NCBI RefSeq assembly: GCF_000716605.1
Contig: NZ_JNXE01000010.1
Coordinates: 177,357-241,356, forward strand
Direction of reading: 5' to 3'
Source: Streptomyces sp. NRRL F-525
Lineage (GTDB): Bacteria; Actinomycetota; Actinomycetes; Streptomycetales; Streptomycetaceae
DNA length: 64,000 nt
The notes beneath the pieces were generated by a model that was given only the letters and a program-made list of their open reading frames with translations, did not search any database and had not been told where the DNA came from. Both the position numbers and the translations under genes were made by a program. This document shows, piece after piece, positions 25,730 through 40,855 of this stretch; within the stretch, counting starts at the first letter, position 1; every line of letters begins with the position of its first letter.

Positions 25730-26395
25730 TCACAACTCCCCGAGCCGAGTGATGATCTCCTCCTCCAGCGGACCGGGTGGCGGCCACGGGAATCGGGGAA
25801 TGCGGGCGCGGAGCAGGATGAGGCCGTGCAGGGCCGCCCAGAGAGAGGTCGCCGTGGTGAGAGCGTCCTCCGCGCGGGACGAGCCGTCGTGCATCGCGTC
25901 GGCGACGTCGCGCAGAAGTATCGAGAACGCTTCGGCGGGGGCGAGCTGAGTCGCGATGGACTCGCCGACGATGGGCGCGAGTTGGCGTACCGCCCGGTCG
26001 ACGCGTTCTTCCGTGGTGCTGCTGCCCCTGGGCCGCGGCCGGGAGAACAGCAGGGCGTAGAGCTCGGGCTGCTCGGCACCGAAGACGAGATAGGCACGGC
26101 AGTCGGCCAGAAGCCGTTCACGCGCGCCTTCCGCTTCCGCCCGGGCGGTCTCCAGCTGACGCACCAGCAGTGAGCGGGTCTCGGTGACCACGGCCTCCAC
26201 GATCTGGTCGGGCGTGTCGAAGTGCGCGTAGATCGACGGTGGCGCGATGCCGACCTTGCGGGCGATCGCCCGCAAGGTCACCGCACTGTCCGATCCGGTC
26301 TCGATCAGCAGCTCGCGGGCTGCGGTCACGATCTCGTCGCGGAGCTGTGCTCCCTGACCTCGGGGGTTGCGTTTCCGTGCTGCGGGTGGGGCCAT
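25730..26395 (-). CDS. TetR-family regulator
   Basis: The 221-residue protein has the TetR helix-turn-helix (IVTAARELLIETGSDSAVTL then AIARKVGIAPPSIYAHF) in residues about 20-65 and a helical ligand-binding domain (TetR_C of the WHG type). I prefer the ATG at 26395 (MAPPAARKRNPRG); one at 26425 would add 10 residues and run into the operator region. A 14-bp perfect palindrome at 26432-26445 lies between it and the divergent metallo-hydrolase gene, which is therefore the probable target. Confidence 0.9.
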   Translation of the reverse strand: MAPPAARKRNPRGQGAQLRDEIVTAARELLIETGSDSAVTLRAIARKVGIAPPSIYAHFDTPDQIVEAVVTETRSLLVRQLETARAEAEGARERLLADCRAYLVFGAEQPELYALLFSRPRPRGSSTTEERVDRAVRQLAPIVGESIATQLAPAEAFSILLRDVADAMHDGSSRAEDALTTATSLWAALHGLILLRARIPRFPWPPPGPLEEEIITRLGEL

Positions 26396-26403
26396 GACGA
26401 TGA

Positions 26404-26445
26404 CTTTACAGGCGTAAGTTCTCATGCTCTACTTACGGCCGTAAG
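26404..26445. promoter_or_regulatory. TetR operator CTTACGGCCGTAAG and a weaker second site
   Basis: CTTACGGCCGTAAG at 26432-26445 is a perfect 14-bp palindrome. TTTACAGGCGTAAG at 26405-26418 matches it at 11 of 14 positions. Both lie between the divergent tetR-type gene and the metallo-hydrolase start at 26475, so binding could block both promoters. Confidence 0.72.
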
Positions 26446-26474
26446 GTTACGAGGCTTCACGAAGGAAGATGATC

Positions 26475-27182
26475 ATGAGTGCCACGACCGTCACCCCGCT
26501 TCCCATGGGCAACAGCAACGCCTACCTCCTGCGCGGCGAGCAAGCGGTCCTCGTGGACGCGGGCGGGCCCGAGGACGGCGACCGCCTGCGCGACGCGCTG
26601 TCCGCGCAGGGCCTTCAGCCTCGCGACATAGCCCTGGTCCTCCTGACCCACGGCCACAACGACCACAGCGGCACGGCGGCGTCGTTCGCGGATGCCGGCG
26701 TACCGATCGCGGTCGGCCTGGGTGACGAGCAACTCCTGCGTACCGGACGCATCGGCGCACTCCCGATCAGCCATCCGGCCGGTGCGCTGTTGAAGCCCAT
26801 GGTCCTCCGCGCCAAGGCCCGGCCGGTCGAGGCCGACATCCTGGTGAAGGACAAGTTCGACCTGAGTCCCTACGGCGTCGACGCGCACGCCGAGCGGTTC
26901 GGCGGCCACACCCCCGGGTCGCTCGTCGTCCGCGTCGGCGACGACACGCTCGTCGGCGACCTGGTCCGCGGTGGAGTGCTGCGCCCCCGGAGCCCGAAGC
27001 GCCACTTCTTCACCGAGGACGCCGCCGGAGTGCGCAGGGCGCTCATGACCGAGCTCGACCGCCGCCCGCAGCGCCTGCTCCCGGGCCATGGCGGTCCCCT
27101 CGACGCGGACGAGACCCGACGACGCCTCGACAAGGTCGCTCCGGTACCCAGCGGGTCCGCGGCAACCGGGCCGAACGCGTGA
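26475..27182 (+). CDS. Metallo-beta-lactamase-fold hydrolase
   Basis: The 235-residue protein shows the metal-binding motif H59-x-H61-x-D63-H64 in LLTHGHNDHSGTA, then GGHTPGSLVV, a second-site aspartate in DDTLVGDLVRGG and the last histidine in LLPGHGGPLD. It is a cytoplasmic dizinc or di-iron hydrolase of unknown substrate, such as a lactonase or thioesterase. Start is the second ATG (26475), 6 nt after GAAGGAAG; the ATG at 26469 would be too close to that site. It is controlled by the divergent TetR protein and ends 1 bp before a convergent MFS gene. Confidence 0.83.
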   Translation: MSATTVTPLPMGNSNAYLLRGEQAVLVDAGGPEDGDRLRDALSAQGLQPRDIALVLLTHGHNDHSGTAASFADAGVPIAVGLGDEQLLRTGRIGALPISHPAGALLKPMVLRAKARPVEADILVKDKFDLSPYGVDAHAERFGGHTPGSLVVRVGDDTLVGDLVRGGVLRPRSPKRHFFTEDAAGVRRALMTELDRRPQRLLPGHGGPLDADETRRRLDKVAPVPSGSAATGPNA

Positions 27183-31237
<4,055 letters not shown>

Positions 31238-32110
31238 TCAGCCCTTGATGCCGGTCTGGGCGATCCCCTGGACCAGCCAGCGCTGGAGGAAGAGGAACAC
31301 GAAGATCAGGGGCAGGATGGAAATCGCGGTGGCCATGAAGATCTGGTGGAACACGACGGTCTGGTTGGTCATGTACGAGGACAGCGCGACCTGGACGGTC
31401 CATGCCCCCGGATCCTGGCCGATGACCAGCGGCCACAGGAAGGCGTTCCAGCCGCTGATGAAGGTGATCGTGGCGATCGCGGCGAAGAAGTTCAGCGAGT
31501 TGGGCACCACGACCTTCCAGTACGCGCCCCAGTAGCCGAGTCCGTCCACGCGTGCCGCCTCCTCCAACTCCTTGGGGAACCCTAGGAAGTACTGCCGGAA
31601 GAGGAAGCAGGTGAAACCACTGAACAGGCCCGGGATGATGAGCCCCCGGTAGGTGTCGACCCAGCCGAGGGACGAGACGAGAACAAAGCTGGGCACGAAG
31701 GTGACGGCCGTCGGAACCATCAGGGTGCCCAGGACGAAGTAGAAGATCTTGTTGGAGTGCTTGTACGGGATGCGGGCCAGGGCGTAGCCGGCCAGCGAGC
31801 AGATCAGCAGGATGCCCACGGTCATGGAGACGGCGACGACCAGTGAGTTCCACATCGACCGGGCGAAGTCCACCGAGGTGTCGTCGAAGAGGTCGCTGAC
31901 GTTGCCCCACTGCAGGTGCGTGGGGAAGAACTTCCAGTGCTCCCCGGTGATTTCGGCGTCCGTGGAGAGCGCGTTGCGGACCAGCAGATAGAACGGGACG
32001 AGGAAGAGGAAGGTGGCGACGCCGGTCGCGAGATACAGACCCGTGTTGCCGAGGACGCCGCCGCGCTTCTTGCCGCGCGGCTTCCTCAACTGCGGTGCGG
32101 TGGTGGTCAC
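31238..32110 (-). CDS. Sugar ABC transporter permease, MalG type
   Basis: The 290-residue protein has six membrane segments and the EAA loop ELEEAARVDGLGYWGAYWKVVVP, where the transporter ATPase docks. It starts at a GTG (32110) whose bases overlap the stop of the MalF-type gene (GTGA), so translation is coupled. It pairs with that permease and the lipoprotein at 33090. No ATPase gene is present; Streptomyces carbohydrate transporters commonly share the MsiK ATPase. It lies 27 bp before lacZ. Confidence 0.92.
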   Translation of the reverse strand: MTTTAPQLRKPRGKKRGGVLGNTGLYLATGVATFLFLVPFYLLVRNALSTDAEITGEHWKFFPTHLQWGNVSDLFDDTSVDFARSMWNSLVVAVSMTVGILLICSLAGYALARIPYKHSNKIFYFVLGTLMVPTAVTFVPSFVLVSSLGWVDTYRGLIIPGLFSGFTCFLFRQYFLGFPKELEEAARVDGLGYWGAYWKVVVPNSLNFFAAIATITFISGWNAFLWPLVIGQDPGAWTVQVALSSYMTNQTVVFHQIFMATAISILPLIFVFLFLQRWLVQGIAQTGIKG

Positions 32111-33072
32111 TTGGCCTCCTCCCCCCGGCCGAAGCCCATGAGCTTGCCCTGGAACAGGGTGACGATGATGATCAGCAGGGTCAGGATCACGGCGCCCGCG
32201 CTGCCGGCGCCGTAGTCCTGGTTCTCGCCGAGGGCGGTGTAGTACAGCTCGACGAGGGGCGGGCGGCCCCAGGTGGTCTTGGACAGGAGGTTGAAGAACT
32301 CGTCGAAGGCCTGGTAGGCGGCGATGAGCAGGAGCAGGACCACCGCGGTCGAGGTGGCCCGCAGCTGAGGCAGCGTGATGTACCGGAAGGTCTGCCAGCC
32401 CGGCTTGGCGCCGTCGATCGCGGCCGCCTCGTACAGCTCCGCCGGGATGTTCTGCAGCGCGGCCAGGAAGAGGATCATGTAGAAACCGGACTGCAGCCAC
32501 AGGCGGGCGGTGACGATGACGAACCAGTACCAGGGCGGGCTGGGGTTGGACAGCCAGGCGATGTTGTCGACCCCGAACCAGCCGATGACCGTGTTCATCA
32601 GACCGAAGCGGACGCCGCTGAAGATGGACATCTTCCAGATCAGCGCCGCCGCGACATAGCTGCACGCGGTCGGCAGGAAGAACACCGACCGGAAGAACGC
32701 CCGCATGAACCGGAGCCTGTTCACCAGCAGGGCCAGGCCCAGGGACAGCGCCCAGGTGGTGGGCACGATGAACGCGGCGAAGACGGTGAACGTGCCGAGC
32801 GAGCCGACGAAGTCGGGGTTCGTCAGCATGTACGTGTAGTTGTCGAAGCCGATGAACTTGCTCGGTGTGACGGTGAAGCGCGCCTCGAAGAAGCTGAGGT
32901 AGATGCTCCAACCGATCGGGACGTAGACGAAGATCATCAGCCCGGCGAGGAACGGGCCGATGAAGAGCCAGAAGTTGAAGGTGCGGTTGCCCCGCAGACC
33001 CCGCCGCCGCTTGGCCGGAGTGGCCTTCGCCGGGGCGGGGCTCGCGAGGTCGCGTGTCGTGGTCGTCGACAT
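32107..33072 (-). CDS. Sugar ABC transporter permease, MalF type
   Basis: The 321-residue protein has a cytoplasmic basic N-terminus, six membrane segments and the EAA loop ELYEAAAIDGAKPGWQTFRY. It follows the solute-binding lipoprotein gene by 17 bp and overlaps the next permease, forming a CUT1-type carbohydrate uptake system for di- or oligosaccharides. Confidence 0.93.
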   Translation of the reverse strand: MSTTTTRDLASPAPAKATPAKRRRGLRGNRTFNFWLFIGPFLAGLMIFVYVPIGWSIYLSFFEARFTVTPSKFIGFDNYTYMLTNPDFVGSLGTFTVFAAFIVPTTWALSLGLALLVNRLRFMRAFFRSVFFLPTACSYVAAALIWKMSIFSGVRFGLMNTVIGWFGVDNIAWLSNPSPPWYWFVIVTARLWLQSGFYMILFLAALQNIPAELYEAAAIDGAKPGWQTFRYITLPQLRATSTAVVLLLLIAAYQAFDEFFNLLSKTTWGRPPLVELYYTALGENQDYGAGSAGAVILTLLIIIVTLFQGKLMGFGRGEEAK

Positions 33073-33089
33073 GTCCGGTCCGTCCCGGC

Positions 33090-34355
33090 CTATCCGAACA
33101 GCTTCTTGAGCTCGCGGTTCACGGCCGTGTCGGCCTTGTCGAGCGAGGCCTCCGGGTCACCGCCCTTGCGGACGGAGTTGGCGAAGACGTCCTCCAGCGC
33201 GGTGATCATCGCCTGGGTCCAGCCGATGTTGTCGAAGTGGCCGTAGTCCTGGAAGAGCTTGACGCCCTCGGCCGGCAGACCCGTCTTGAGCTTGGTGGCC
33301 GACGCGGCGATCGAGGCGCGCGGCGGGATGTGGAAGCCGTAGGAGGTGGCCCAGTCCTCCTGGTCCTTCTTCTGGTCGATCCACAGCCACTTCACGTACT
33401 CCTTGGCCGCGTCGACGTTCGCGCCCTTGGCGTTGACGAACATCGACCAACCGCCGTTGTAGACCGACTGCTTGCCGGAGTCGATGGTCTTCGGGAACGG
33501 GAAGATCCCGATGTCGTCGCCGAGCGCCTTCTGGAACTGGGGCATCGCCCACATGCCGCAGAACTGGATCGCGCACAGGCCCTGGTTGAGGGCGGACGGG
33601 TCCCAGTAGTCCGTCGGGGCGTCGAGCAGCAGGTCGCCGCTGGTGAACAGCTTGCGCATCTTCTTGATGCCCTCGATGACGCCCGGCGTGTGGTACGCGA
33701 TCTCGTTCTTGTCGTTGAGGGTGTCGGCGCCGGCCGACCAGATCATCGGGCTGATGACCGCGTGCAGGTCGTTGCCGAGGTACAGGCCCTTGACCTTGCC
33801 GGTGGTGAGCTTGGCGGCGGTCTCGATCAGCTCGTCGAGGGTCTCCGGGACCGTTACGCCGGCCTTCTTGAACAGGGAGGGCCGGTAGAAGAAGAACTGC
33901 GGGTCGTCGATCATCCGGACGCCGTAGATCTTCCCGTCCACCGTGTGCGAGGCGATGTCGGCCGGGTTGAAGTCGGACTTGACCGGGTCGATGATGTCGC
34001 TCAGGTCGGCCACCTGACCGCTCTTCACCATCTGGATCTGCGGGTGGAACTCGAAGAGGTCGGGCGCGTTCTTGGTGAGCAGTGTGGCGAACAGCTTGCT
34101 CTCGTAGTCGCTGCTGGTGATCCACTGCGTGGCCACGTTCGCCTTGGAGTACGCCTTCGCGTAGCGCTTGATGGCCTGTTCCGTCCCGGCCTCGCCGTAC
34201 GCGTGGAACATCTGGGTGAGCTGCTTGCCCGAACCACCGCTCGCGCCCCGCCCGTTGTTGCCGCCGCAGGCGGCCAGCGTCCCCGCGGCCGCCATCCCTG
34301 CGGCCGCCCGGAATATCGATCGGCGGGACCAGTTGCTGTTGCTCATTGCCGACAT
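33090..34355 (-). CDS. Sugar ABC transporter solute-binding lipoprotein
   Basis: The 421-residue protein starts at the ATG 34355 after AAGGACG. It has a twin-arginine-like basic start (NWSRRSIFRAAAG) and a lipobox LAAC with a cysteine for lipid anchoring near residue 31. The remainder is a family 1 extracellular binding fold. It captures the sugar for the two permeases. The first gene of a five-gene operon, it is preceded by a good promoter (34444-34472). Confidence 0.92.
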   Translation of the reverse strand: MSAMSNSNWSRRSIFRAAAGMAAAGTLAACGGNNGRGASGGSGKQLTQMFHAYGEAGTEQAIKRYAKAYSKANVATQWITSSDYESKLFATLLTKNAPDLFEFHPQIQMVKSGQVADLSDIIDPVKSDFNPADIASHTVDGKIYGVRMIDDPQFFFYRPSLFKKAGVTVPETLDELIETAAKLTTGKVKGLYLGNDLHAVISPMIWSAGADTLNDKNEIAYHTPGVIEGIKKMRKLFTSGDLLLDAPTDYWDPSALNQGLCAIQFCGMWAMPQFQKALGDDIGIFPFPKTIDSGKQSVYNGGWSMFVNAKGANVDAAKEYVKWLWIDQKKDQEDWATSYGFHIPPRASIAASATKLKTGLPAEGVKLFQDYGHFDNIGWTQAMITALEDVFANSVRKGGDPEASLDKADTAVNRELKKLFG

Positions 34356-34443
34356 GGTGACGTCCTTGTCTCTCGCGCGGCTGCGGCTCCACGGCTCCAC
34401 GACTGAGTGGCGGCCAGTGGCTCAATTCGAGGTGCGGTGCGGG

Positions 34444-34478
34444 ACGTTAACCTTCGCCTAAGCCTTCGGCAAGGGGTT
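34444..34478 (-). promoter_or_regulatory. Promoter of the galactoside transport operon, with block shared with the ROK promoter
   Basis: On the reverse strand TTGCCG (34472-34467) and TAACGT (34449-34444) are separated by 17 bp, predicting a leader of about 80 nt before the lipoprotein start. AACCCCTTGCCGAA (34478-34465) covers the -35 and recurs with one change in front of the ROK regulator gene at 37802-37789. Confidence 0.6.
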
Positions 34479-34580
34479 GGACGAAGTCTGTTCGAAGCGT
34501 TGTGTAGCGTTCGGAATACCGGACGTGACGAAGGCGCGGGCCGCCGCGGAGGCGACCCGCACCCCGTACTCAGGTGGTCA

Positions 34581-36440
34581 TTACACCTTTGACCAGGCCT
34601 CGTTGGCCCCGCCGTTGCAGCTGTAGAGGATCACCTTGCTGCCGTCCGCGGTCGCCTGTCCGCTCACGTCGAGGCACTTCCCGGACGCCTCGCTGAGGAT
34701 CTGGCCGTTGGCGTTCAGCAGCCACCGCTGGCCGGGATCGCCGGTGAAGTCGGCGGCGGTCGTCAGGCCCGAACTCCCCACCGTCAGATACCCGTTGGCG
34801 ATTTCCAGGCCGCCTTTCGCGTCGTACGACCACGTCTGCCCGGCCCCGCCGGTGCAGGTGGCGAGCGCGGCGCCCGAGGTGTCGGCGGTCAGGCACTTGC
34901 CGGACTGGTTGCCCTGGAGGGCGCCGGTGACTGAGGTCGAACTCCTGTGTCCCTTACCGGCCTTGCGGTCCTTCTGGTCGAAGACGTACGTCGTGATCGA
35001 GCGGGCCGCGAGCGACGCGGACACCGTCGAGCCGCTCACGTCCGGCGCGGCGACCTTCGCCCAGTTCTCCGTGGCCGAGGTGCGGACCGCCTGCGTCGCA
35101 CGCACCGGCACCTTGCTGTTGAAGTGCAGGTTCAGCGAAGTGGCCGTCGTGTTCTGGTTGTTGACCACGACGACCCACTTGCCGTCCCGGTCGTACGAGC
35201 TGACCTCGACGCCGCTCGGCGCACCCGTCACGTTGTGCGCGACGGAGCCCGGGGTCACGAACTTGCTGTACTGGCCGAGCGCGTAGTACCGCTTGGTGAA
35301 GTACAGGGTCTGGTTGCCGTTCGTCGCGTAGTCGGGGTCGTAGTAGATCAGCCCGTCGTTCCAGCCGGTGTCGTTGCGCGCGGTCGGGTCCGTGCCGTAG
35401 CCGCTGGCGAGGGCCACCCACCACTGGAACGCCGAGTCGTGCGAGGTCGCGAAGTCCTTGTAGATGATGCGGGACATGAGCAGGGCGTTGTCGATGGTCG
35501 GGTCGTACTCCTGGTTCCAGCCCGTGGTGCCCTTGCCGAAGCAGCAGATCTCGGTGGCCCAGGAGGGCTTGCCGACCGTCTTCGCGGTCTCGTAGACGTT
35601 GCCCAACTGGCCGTCGTTCGGGTTGTTGTACGTGTGGTGCGCGAGCTTCGACACGTACTGCGCGGTGTCCGGCTGTGCGATCCACTGCGGGACCTCGGTC
35701 GAGAAGCTGACCGTGCTGCTCGACTCGTCGGCGATGATCGAGGACTTCTGGTGCCGGGCCCGCTGCTCGGCGCCCAACGCCCGCACGATGTCGTCGCGTT
35801 GGTCGACGGTGACCTGCATGCCCTCCTGGCCGCAGTCGCCGAAGTCGTTGTTCGGCTCGTTGAAGGGGCTGATGTAGTCGAACTTCGCGCCCTGCTTCGC
35901 GAAGTGGGCGGTCACGTCGGCGACGTACTTCGCGTAGTCGGTCTCGTTCTCCGGCTTCAACTGGCCGCCGCAGCTCTGCCCGTTGGTCGTCCACTGCGAG
36001 GGCGCGCTGTTGACGAAGCCGATCAGGTCCTGGACGCCGTACCTCGCGGCGTACCTGAGGAACGTCTGGCCGCCCTTGTCCTTGCTCCAGTCGTACGTGC
36101 CGTCGGAGTTCAGGAAGTCCTGCGCGGCACGGGCCGGGGTGGTGACCGCGGTGCCGCCACCGCCGATGTTGTAGCGGTACGAGGAGAGGTCCAACCCTTT
36201 TGAGGAGAACAGGAGTTGGGCCACCCGGGCCTGGACCGCGGGCGTGAAGTGCTGGAGGTCGTTGACCCACCAGGCGCCGGACGCGCCGATGTTGTCGATG
36301 GTCTGGGCCGCGTGGGGGGAGACTTCGGCCGGTGCGACGCCGTCGGCGGTCGCGGGCGGCGCGGAGAGCAGGGCCCCGGTGACGGCGAGCGCGGCTGCCG
36401 CTGTCGCGAGGATCGTTCTCCTGGGGTGGGGGTGAGTCAC
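34581..36440 (-). CDS. Secreted GH30 endo-beta-1,6-galactanase-like enzyme with ricin-type lectin domain
   Basis: From the GTG at 36440 (7 nt after GGAAGG; ATGs at 36446 and 36461 are alternatives) the protein has 619 residues. After the signal peptide (TILATAAAALAVTGALLSAP) comes a GH30 (beta/alpha)8 barrel with side beta-domain: acid/base glutamate in ISPFNEPNND, nucleophile in WATEICCFG, and SSYRYNIGGGG near the start. This resembles the Streptomyces endo-beta-1,6-galactanase once placed in GH5 (subfamily GH30_5). From about residue 490 a beta-trefoil CBM13 follows with GKCLTADT, GQTWSY and GQRWLL. It cuts the 1,6-galactan side chains of arabinogalactan proteins. It follows the ROK gene by 17 bp and is probably in its operon. 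Confidence 0.85.
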   Translation of the reverse strand: MTHPHPRRTILATAAAALAVTGALLSAPPATADGVAPAEVSPHAAQTIDNIGASGAWWVNDLQHFTPAVQARVAQLLFSSKGLDLSSYRYNIGGGGTAVTTPARAAQDFLNSDGTYDWSKDKGGQTFLRYAARYGVQDLIGFVNSAPSQWTTNGQSCGGQLKPENETDYAKYVADVTAHFAKQGAKFDYISPFNEPNNDFGDCGQEGMQVTVDQRDDIVRALGAEQRARHQKSSIIADESSSTVSFSTEVPQWIAQPDTAQYVSKLAHHTYNNPNDGQLGNVYETAKTVGKPSWATEICCFGKGTTGWNQEYDPTIDNALLMSRIIYKDFATSHDSAFQWWVALASGYGTDPTARNDTGWNDGLIYYDPDYATNGNQTLYFTKRYYALGQYSKFVTPGSVAHNVTGAPSGVEVSSYDRDGKWVVVVNNQNTTATSLNLHFNSKVPVRATQAVRTSATENWAKVAAPDVSGSTVSASLAARSITTYVFDQKDRKAGKGHRSSTSVTGALQGNQSGKCLTADTSGAALATCTGGAGQTWSYDAKGGLEIANGYLTVGSSGLTTAADFTGDPGQRWLLNANGQILSEASGKCLDVSGQATADGSKVILYSCNGGANEAWSKV

Positions 36441-36457
36441 GTGCATCCCTTCCGTCG

Positions 36458-37717
36458 TCATGAAGGTGGTGCGGTACGGCTCCTTGCTGAGGTGGTGCGC
36501 TTGCCTGCCCTCTGCCCGACCGACTGAAGTGCCCCTTCGAGCGCGAACGTTGCCGCGCCCAGGCACGCCGGGTCGGTGAGGATGGGGGAGAGGACGATCT
36601 GGGTGGCGGCGAACGGCCGCCTGAGCGCGTGCCGTTGGACGGCCTCGCGCACCTCGTGCAGCAGGGGTTCACCGAGCCTGCGGGCGACCCAGCTGCTGAG
36701 CACGACGACCTCGGGGTTGAGGATGTTGACCAGGTTGGCGATGCCCGCACCGATGTAACGGGCCGTCTCCCGCACGACTTTGAGAGCCACGGGGTCGTTC
36801 GCGTCCACGCCGTGGGCCAGGGCGTCGATGGTGGCTGTCTGGTCATCGGGGTGCAGCAGTGGGCTGCGCGGGCTCAACTCCCGTAGGTTCAGCATGATTC
36901 CGGGTGCGCCGACGTACGCCTCCACGCAGCCGTGGTTGCCGCAGCGGCACAGGCGTCCGTCCAGGACGAGTGTCGTATGGCCCCACTCGCCGGCGCTGTT
37001 GCTCACCCCCCGGTACAGCGCACCGCCGAGCGCGAGTCCCGCGCCGACGCCGGTCCCGAGGTTGACCACCACCGCGTCCCCGCGGCCCCGCGCCGCCCCG
37101 AACCACATCTCCGCGACCGCGCAGGCGCGCAGCGGATTGTCCAAGTACAGGGGGTAGGCGATGACTTCGGACAGCAGGTCGAGCAACGGCACGTCGTGCC
37201 AGTCCCAGTTGGGCGCGTACTCCGAGACGCCGGTGTCGCGGTCCACCTGCCCCGGCACGCTCACCCCGACGCCCAGCACCCGCGCGCCCTCGATGCCGGC
37301 CTGCGCGACCACCGAGCCGACGGCGGCGGCCACATGGCTGACCACCTGCTCGGGCAGGCTCTCGCCGGGGCGCATGTCCTCGTCGGCGCGGGCCAGCACG
37401 TTCAGTCCCAGGTCGAAGAGTTCGACATGGACGTACGTCTCCGCGATGTCGACGCCGATCAGCGCGCCCCCCGACGCGTTGACCGCCACGAGCCCTCGCG
37501 GGCGGCCCCCCGCCGAGTCCTCGAAACCGACCTCCGTGATCATCCGGAGGTCGAGCAGCTCACCGACGAGCGTGGCCACCGTGGCCAGGCTCAGCCCGGT
37601 CGCGGCGGCCAACTCCTGCCGGGAGGTGGGTGATTCGGCGATGATCTGGCGCAGTACCTCGTAACGGTTCGCGGTTCGGATGTCGCGTGATGTGCGCTTC
37701 ACCGGAGTGACCGCCAT
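36458..37717 (-). CDS. ROK-family sugar-responsive repressor
   Basis: The 419-residue protein starts at the ATG 37717 after GAGGGG. It has an N-terminal winged helix (TSRQELAAATGLSLATVATLV, residues about 30-60), then the ROK/actin-like fold with LIGVDIAETYVHVELFDLG and the zinc-binding signature CRCGNHGCVEAYVG. The ATP-binding residues of sugar kinases are only partly kept (VVNLGTGVGAGL), as usual in NagC/XylR-type regulators. It lies directly before the galactanase gene. A promoter block shared with the transport operon suggests that it controls both. Confidence 0.92.
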   Translation of the reverse strand: MAVTPVKRTSRDIRTANRYEVLRQIIAESPTSRQELAAATGLSLATVATLVGELLDLRMITEVGFEDSAGGRPRGLVAVNASGGALIGVDIAETYVHVELFDLGLNVLARADEDMRPGESLPEQVVSHVAAAVGSVVAQAGIEGARVLGVGVSVPGQVDRDTGVSEYAPNWDWHDVPLLDLLSEVIAYPLYLDNPLRACAVAEMWFGAARGRGDAVVVNLGTGVGAGLALGGALYRGVSNSAGEWGHTTLVLDGRLCRCGNHGCVEAYVGAPGIMLNLRELSPRSPLLHPDDQTATIDALAHGVDANDPVALKVVRETARYIGAGIANLVNILNPEVVVLSSWVARRLGEPLLHEVREAVQRHALRRPFAATQIVLSPILTDPACLGAATFALEGALQSVGQRAGKRTTSARSRTAPPS

Positions 37718-37766
37718 CCCTCCCCCTCGCATCATGCCGAGGCACGACGGCACCGGCGCGCGGCAA

Positions 37767-37802
37767 GGCTATGGGCAGTGGGTGACGTTCGACAAGGGGT
37801 TA
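37767..37802 (-). promoter_or_regulatory. Promoter of the ROK/galactanase operon
   Basis: On the reverse strand TTGTCG (37796-37791) and TAGCCT (37772-37767) are 18 bp apart; the leader would be about 43 nt. AACCCCTTGTCGAA (37802-37789) matches the block before the transport operon at 13 of 14 positions. Confidence 0.62.
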
Positions 37803-37844
37803 GGAAAGGGGCCATACAAAGTCGCCGCCCAGCCGGTCGCGCCG

Positions 37845-39999
<2,155 letters not shown>

Positions 40000-40001
40000 G
40001 C

Positions 40002-40025
40002 TGACAATTCTGACGAGAAATGTCA
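40002..40025. promoter_or_regulatory. TetR operator, 24-bp inverted repeat
   Basis: The arms TGACA-N-TTCT and AGAA-N-TGTCA pair perfectly around a 4-bp centre (GACG). The site touches the start region of the tetR-type gene and is the probable autoregulatory operator. Confidence 0.75.
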
Positions 40026-40112
40026 AAGACGTCAATGCTTCGGATTTCGTTGCAGTGATGCCGCGCAGGTGCTGTATTCGATAGAGGTATGGCGGTTCAT
40101 GTACGGCATCGG

Positions 40113-40129
40113 TAGCCTCCGTGGGTATG
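40113..40129 (+). promoter_or_regulatory. -10 element TAGCCT of a leaderless start
   Basis: TAGCCT at 40113-40118 lies 8 bp before the ATG at 40127. No ribosome site is present, so the mRNA is probably leaderless. No clear -35 was seen. Confidence 0.5.
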
Positions 40130-40786
40130 ACCGATCGCCTCCCGCAGACCGACCTGACCCGGCACCGCCGCCTCGCCGAACAGGGCAGCCTCGACCGTGC
40201 CGACCTGGACGCGATCCTCGACGCCGGTTTCGTGTGTCACCTGGGGGTCGTGATCGAGGGGCGTCCGGTCGTAGTCCCCACGGTGTACGGGAGGTACGGG
40301 CGGGAGCTGTACTTCCACGGGTCCGTCGCGAGTCGTAGCCTCGCGGGCGGACACCCCGTGTGTGTCACCGTCACGCATGTCGACGGGCTGGTGCTGGCCC
40401 GGTCGGTCTTCGAGCACGGGGTGAACTACCGCAGCGCGATGATCCACGGGGTACCCCGCAAGGTCACCGACCCGGAGGAGAAACTGGCCGGCCTGCGCCG
40501 CCTCACCGAACACGCGACGCCCGGCCAGTGGTCGTACGCCCGACAGCCGAACCGCAAGGAACTCGCGGCCACCACCCTCCTCGCCCTCTCCTTGGAGGAG
40601 GCCTCCGTCAAGATCCGCACCGGCGCCCCCGACGACGCCGACGGCCCCGACGCCGAACTGGACCTGTGGGCAGGAACCCTCCCCCTGACCTCAACCTGGG
40701 GCAAGCCCGTACCGGACCCGGCGCTACCCCCTGGCATCCCGGTACCGGCCCACATCGCGACCCGCGAGGGAACGAGACAGGGCTGA
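40127..40786 (+). CDS. FMN-binding split-barrel protein, pyridoxamine-phosphate-oxidase-like (NimA type)
   Basis: The 219-residue protein is a flavin-binding split barrel of the type found in nitroimidazole-reductase-like proteins: AGFVCHLGVVIEGRPVVVPT, then LYFHGSVASRSLAGGHPVCV and NYRSAMIHGVPRKVTDPEEK. It should bind FMN and perhaps reduce a small substrate. The ATG 40127 fits the TAGCCT leaderless promoter; the GTG at 40121 is an alternative. It stands alone, divergent from the aldO operon. Confidence 0.85.
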   Translation: MTDRLPQTDLTRHRRLAEQGSLDRADLDAILDAGFVCHLGVVIEGRPVVVPTVYGRYGRELYFHGSVASRSLAGGHPVCVTVTHVDGLVLARSVFEHGVNYRSAMIHGVPRKVTDPEEKLAGLRRLTEHATPGQWSYARQPNRKELAATTLLALSLEEASVKIRTGAPDDADGPDAELDLWAGTLPLTSTWGKPVPDPALPPGIPVPAHIATREGTRQG

Positions 40787-40817
40787 CCTGATGGCCCCAA
40801 CCCCGCCCGCCCTCATG

Positions 40818-40855
40818 CCCTAAGGGGCGCGAGGAACTGCGCGCTCAGCCACAAC
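40818..40855 (-). repeat. Streptomyces interspersed GC-rich repeat, copy 2
   Basis: On the reverse strand this reads GTTGTGGCTGAGCGCGCAG and continues through CTCGCGCCCCTTAGGG, matching the element at 6154-6190 with about five differences. It lies 31 bp after the split-barrel gene. A run of 11 or more C residues follows near 40884-40895. I see nothing else in the gap to 41028. Confidence 0.65.

Noticed and set aside
25654..26121. N-terminal extension of the sigma factor
   Set aside because: It lies antisense inside the TetR gene and before a clear GGGAGG ribosome site.
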